DNA of 64,000 nt from Synaphobranchus kaupii (lineage: Eukaryota > Chordata > Actinopteri > Anguilliformes > Synaphobranchidae): contig CM056377.1 in the NCBI GenBank assembly GCA_029718625.1, forward strand, positions 33,026,653 to 33,090,652, given 5' to 3'. The notes below the pieces were generated by a model, which searched no databases, was not told the origin of the DNA, and saw only the letters and a list, made by a program, of their open reading frames with translations. A program made the position numbers and the translations under genes. Positions 61,898-64,000 of the stretch are shown piece by piece (positions within the stretch are counted from its first letter, which is position 1; every line of letters begins with the position of its first letter).

Positions 61898-62390
61898 TAT
61901 ATAGATTGAAAGTAGAGTCATATTACGTACTCACCAATACAGCAAATCATTCTGTGAATGAGTATGACAAATACTCTATGTGAGTCCATTTCACAGCTGG
62001 GTTTTAAAGGAAATTAGTTTCTGTGTTGATACTCTAGCAGCTGAGTATGTGCTGAAGTCAAGGGTTAAAGATTACTTGAAATCAAGTAATTGAACAAAAT
62101 TAACCAATTTAAAATTACATAAAAGGAAACTATATACTATATATATATATATGAATGTCCATATACTGTACATGTAAAACTTGTTAAAGTGTAAACAAAA
62201 AGAATCACTGAAAACAAATCTTTAAGGACAGGATACTTTATTATTGCATTAACGAGAAAACAGAAAAGTGCAACAGACCAACAAGAGTGCATTCACCATG
62301 CAGTTTCAGTCATCAGAGTAGTTAATTTATCCAACCATTCTGAGATGTAATGGTTGACTGATGCATGGAACTCATGGCACAAGCATTTCT
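61898..62390. other. Intergenic, downstream of ndufa7
   Basis: AT-rich, with a short (TA)n near 62135-62152. The ndufa7 3' UTR should begin at 62392 and run leftwards; a TTTATT at 62238-62243 would be an AATAAA poly(A) signal on the minus strand. Confidence 0.45.
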
Positions 62391-62392
62391 CC

Positions 62393-63798
62393 TTAGAGGT
62401 ATGGTTGGTCTGTAGACAGTGGCAATTCCTTCATAGGAGGTCCAGGCAGAACTGGATGCTTTTCCGGTACTGCTGGAGCTTGGCTATAATGGGGTGAAGT
62501 TAAGAGACAGTAATAAAATATATGAGAGATTTTATAAAGATGACAGTGGGTTGAAAAAGTATTCAGCCCCCTTAAACTTTTTAATATTTTATTGTGTATG
62601 AACATTTTATAGTTGTAAATAATTTGGAACAAATTCACATTGATATTGGCAAGTTGTTTTATGTTGAATACCAGCAAAAAATTATATATTTTATATATTT
62701 TAATCAAATGTTCATACACAATAAAATAGGAAAAAGTCTAAGAGAGCTGAATACTTTTTCAACACACTGTTTATGGAAATAAATATAAACTTACGTGCAT
62801 GTTTTCAACTATCATACACACCTGAATGCATTTGACAATTATACCTCTTCTATGTCATTACAAAATAAATTTATAACTCCATTCCAATGTAGGGCTTTTG
62901 GATAATGTGACTGCACAATAACATTACCTAAAGCAAGATACTGTATATCAGTTTATATGATTAGAACAGCAACAGAGGCCAGAACTCTGCCAGCCCTGCT
63001 CTATCTCTTCTTCAGTGTTCTGTCCATTTGGGGCACCTCACTCTAGAAGAACAAGCTTACCTGCCAGGTGCCAAAGCCTTTTGGGCAGACATCACTATGG
63101 TTGGTGGCTCAGACTCCCTGCGCCCATCTCTCTGACAATAGTAATTATGGGCAAACTTGTGGCTAGGTCCAACTGGAAGTTTGGGGGGTGGTTGAGTCCT
63201 GCACAAATTGTGTGTGACTTAATACATGCACTTAATACAAAATTAGTCAACTGCTTCTCTTTCTTTATCTCTTTATATTATCTTTAATATTCTTCTTCTT
63301 GAAAAGTAGGATAGTGCGTTTGATAGTAAAAGATATGTTACGTATCCTTGTAATCACCTGTTGATTCCATTTGATCATTTTAACATAGTCAACTAGCGGT
63401 AAATAACACAATTGTGTAAACCTACCTGTTCGCAATCTCGCCGTAACGTAGCTGAAGTTTTGACTGAAGATCGTGCTGTAATCAAGGGAGCTAAAGTTAG
63501 TGATGGCTAAATTGCCACATGGGTTAATTATCGGTCATGCTAAAGCAAAGATAATGGACAGTTAGTAACCTATGTAAATCAATGCAAATTGGTCGTAACT
63601 GGATAAAGTTATTTAGTTAACATGCACAACAAATTCAGATACTGCAATGCAATGTGTCGTTTGCTACATATCCTAACATTGTAGCACTTAACTCAGAAAT
63701 TCTATTCAATTTCAAACAGCCAAGTCGGAATCATTAAGACTGTTTACCCCCGATAAGTAGTTTCGGATTCTTTGGATTATTTTTGTAGCGGTCGCCAT
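62393..63798 (-). CDS. ndufa7: NADH dehydrogenase 1 alpha subcomplex subunit 7 (complex I accessory subunit)
   Basis: Four minus-strand exons with good splice sites, 63748-63798, 63426-63475, 63061-63198 and 62393-62483, join to 330 nt, 109 residues. The protein starts [17 protein letters not shown] and continues [57 protein letters not shown] and ends [12 protein letters not shown]. Each block aligns with mammalian NDUFA7 (113 residues). NDUFA7 (B14.5a) is a small accessory subunit of mitochondrial respiratory complex I. The ATG at 63798 has a purine-rich context and gives the conserved start. A Tc1-type MITE lies in the third intron. Human NDUFA7 has CD320 just downstream on the same strand; here the LDLR-like gene holds that place. 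Confidence 0.98.
62544..62769. mobile_element. Tc1-like MITE in ndufa7 intron 3
   Basis: CAGTGGGTTGAAAAAGTATT at the left is inverted at the right as AATACTTTTTCAACACACTG. Inner arms TTATTGTGTATGAACATTT and AAATGTTCATACACAATAA are also inverted, so the 226-bp element can fold almost fully. Flanking TA duplications are not intact. Confidence 0.88.
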
Positions 63799-64000
63799 TG
63801 CTGCTGTCAAGGGCAGTATCCCAGCATCAACACGGGTTGACCCTAATGTCTAACCAACGTTGACCGTGCTAGTGAGGAATATATTAGTCTACTGCCTTTG
63901 TACCTCAGACGAATTTAAACAATGTTCATTCTAAGTGTCCAGAACACCTCAGAGTGTTTTATGTAGCCTACGAGTTTATAATTCATTTGCTACTGTTATT
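63799..64000. other. ndufa7 5' flank
   Basis: The ndufa7 5' UTR and promoter are expected here. In humans RPS28 lies head-to-head with NDUFA7; no rps28 start was seen in these 200 bases, but it could lie just beyond the window. Confidence 0.4.

Noticed and set aside
62430..62483. Alternative frame [16 protein letters not shown] in the last ndufa7 exon
   Set aside because: It looks helical, but the other frame matches the NDUFA7 C-terminus and keeps phase with exon 3.
62393..62719. A single 108-codon minus-strand gene
   Set aside because: Only the last 29 codons are real; they are the final exon of ndufa7. The rest reads through an intron and a MITE.

Overview
The window is vertebrate nuclear DNA, almost certainly from a teleost or other ray-finned fish. 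The genes have spliced vertebrate structures, and the repeats are typical of fish: Tc1/mariner elements with Sleeping-Beauty-type ends, an L2-type LINE with an ATTG tail, several hAT and TTAA-target elements, long TG microsatellites and AACGTTAGCTAGC-rich DNA. The species cannot be fixed from the sequence.

Four protein-coding loci are supported. (1) 6978-8445 (+): the last five exons of a JAK-family tyrosine kinase, best matched to jak3. (2) 11622-12794 (-): a single-coding-exon GT31 glycosyltransferase, b3gnt3-like, convergent with jak3 as in the human JAK3/B3GNT3 neighbourhood. (3) 42869-59265 (-): an intact 15-exon LDL-receptor-family gene whose predicted exons join in frame to 695 residues. 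(4) 62393-63798 (-): a complete four-exon ndufa7 (109 residues). Between loci 2 and 3, at 37585-40997 (-), lies a broken KCNV2-like potassium channel.

Layout: 1-6970 is repeat-rich DNA with a hAT-like mosaic; 6978-12800 is the jak3/b3gnt3 pair; 12800-37500 is a gene-poor repeat belt with three large LTR copies of one family, a Tc1 carrying a nested solo LTR, two hAT elements and an L2 LINE; 37585-40997 is the channel pseudogene with its own insertions; 42869-59265 is the LDLR-like gene, whose introns hold a hAT MITE, a Sleeping-Beauty-like Tc1, Tc1 fragments, two TTAA-target elements and a local duplication; 59300-62390 is repeats; ndufa7 fills the right end.

The most interesting point is the gene set. 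In humans JAK1-LRP8, JAK2-VLDLR-KCNV2 and TYK2-LDLR are linked paralogous blocks, while JAK3 has no core LDLR-type partner. Here a jak3-linked block carries a full LDLR-architecture receptor followed by a KCNV2-like relic in the VLDLR-KCNV2 order and orientation. The receptor also sits beside ndufa7, where humans have CD320. It lacks two LDLa exons and has no NPxY motif in its tail. I infer that it may be the fourth LDLR ohnologue, possibly connected to CD320; only phylogeny and synteny analysis can settle this.
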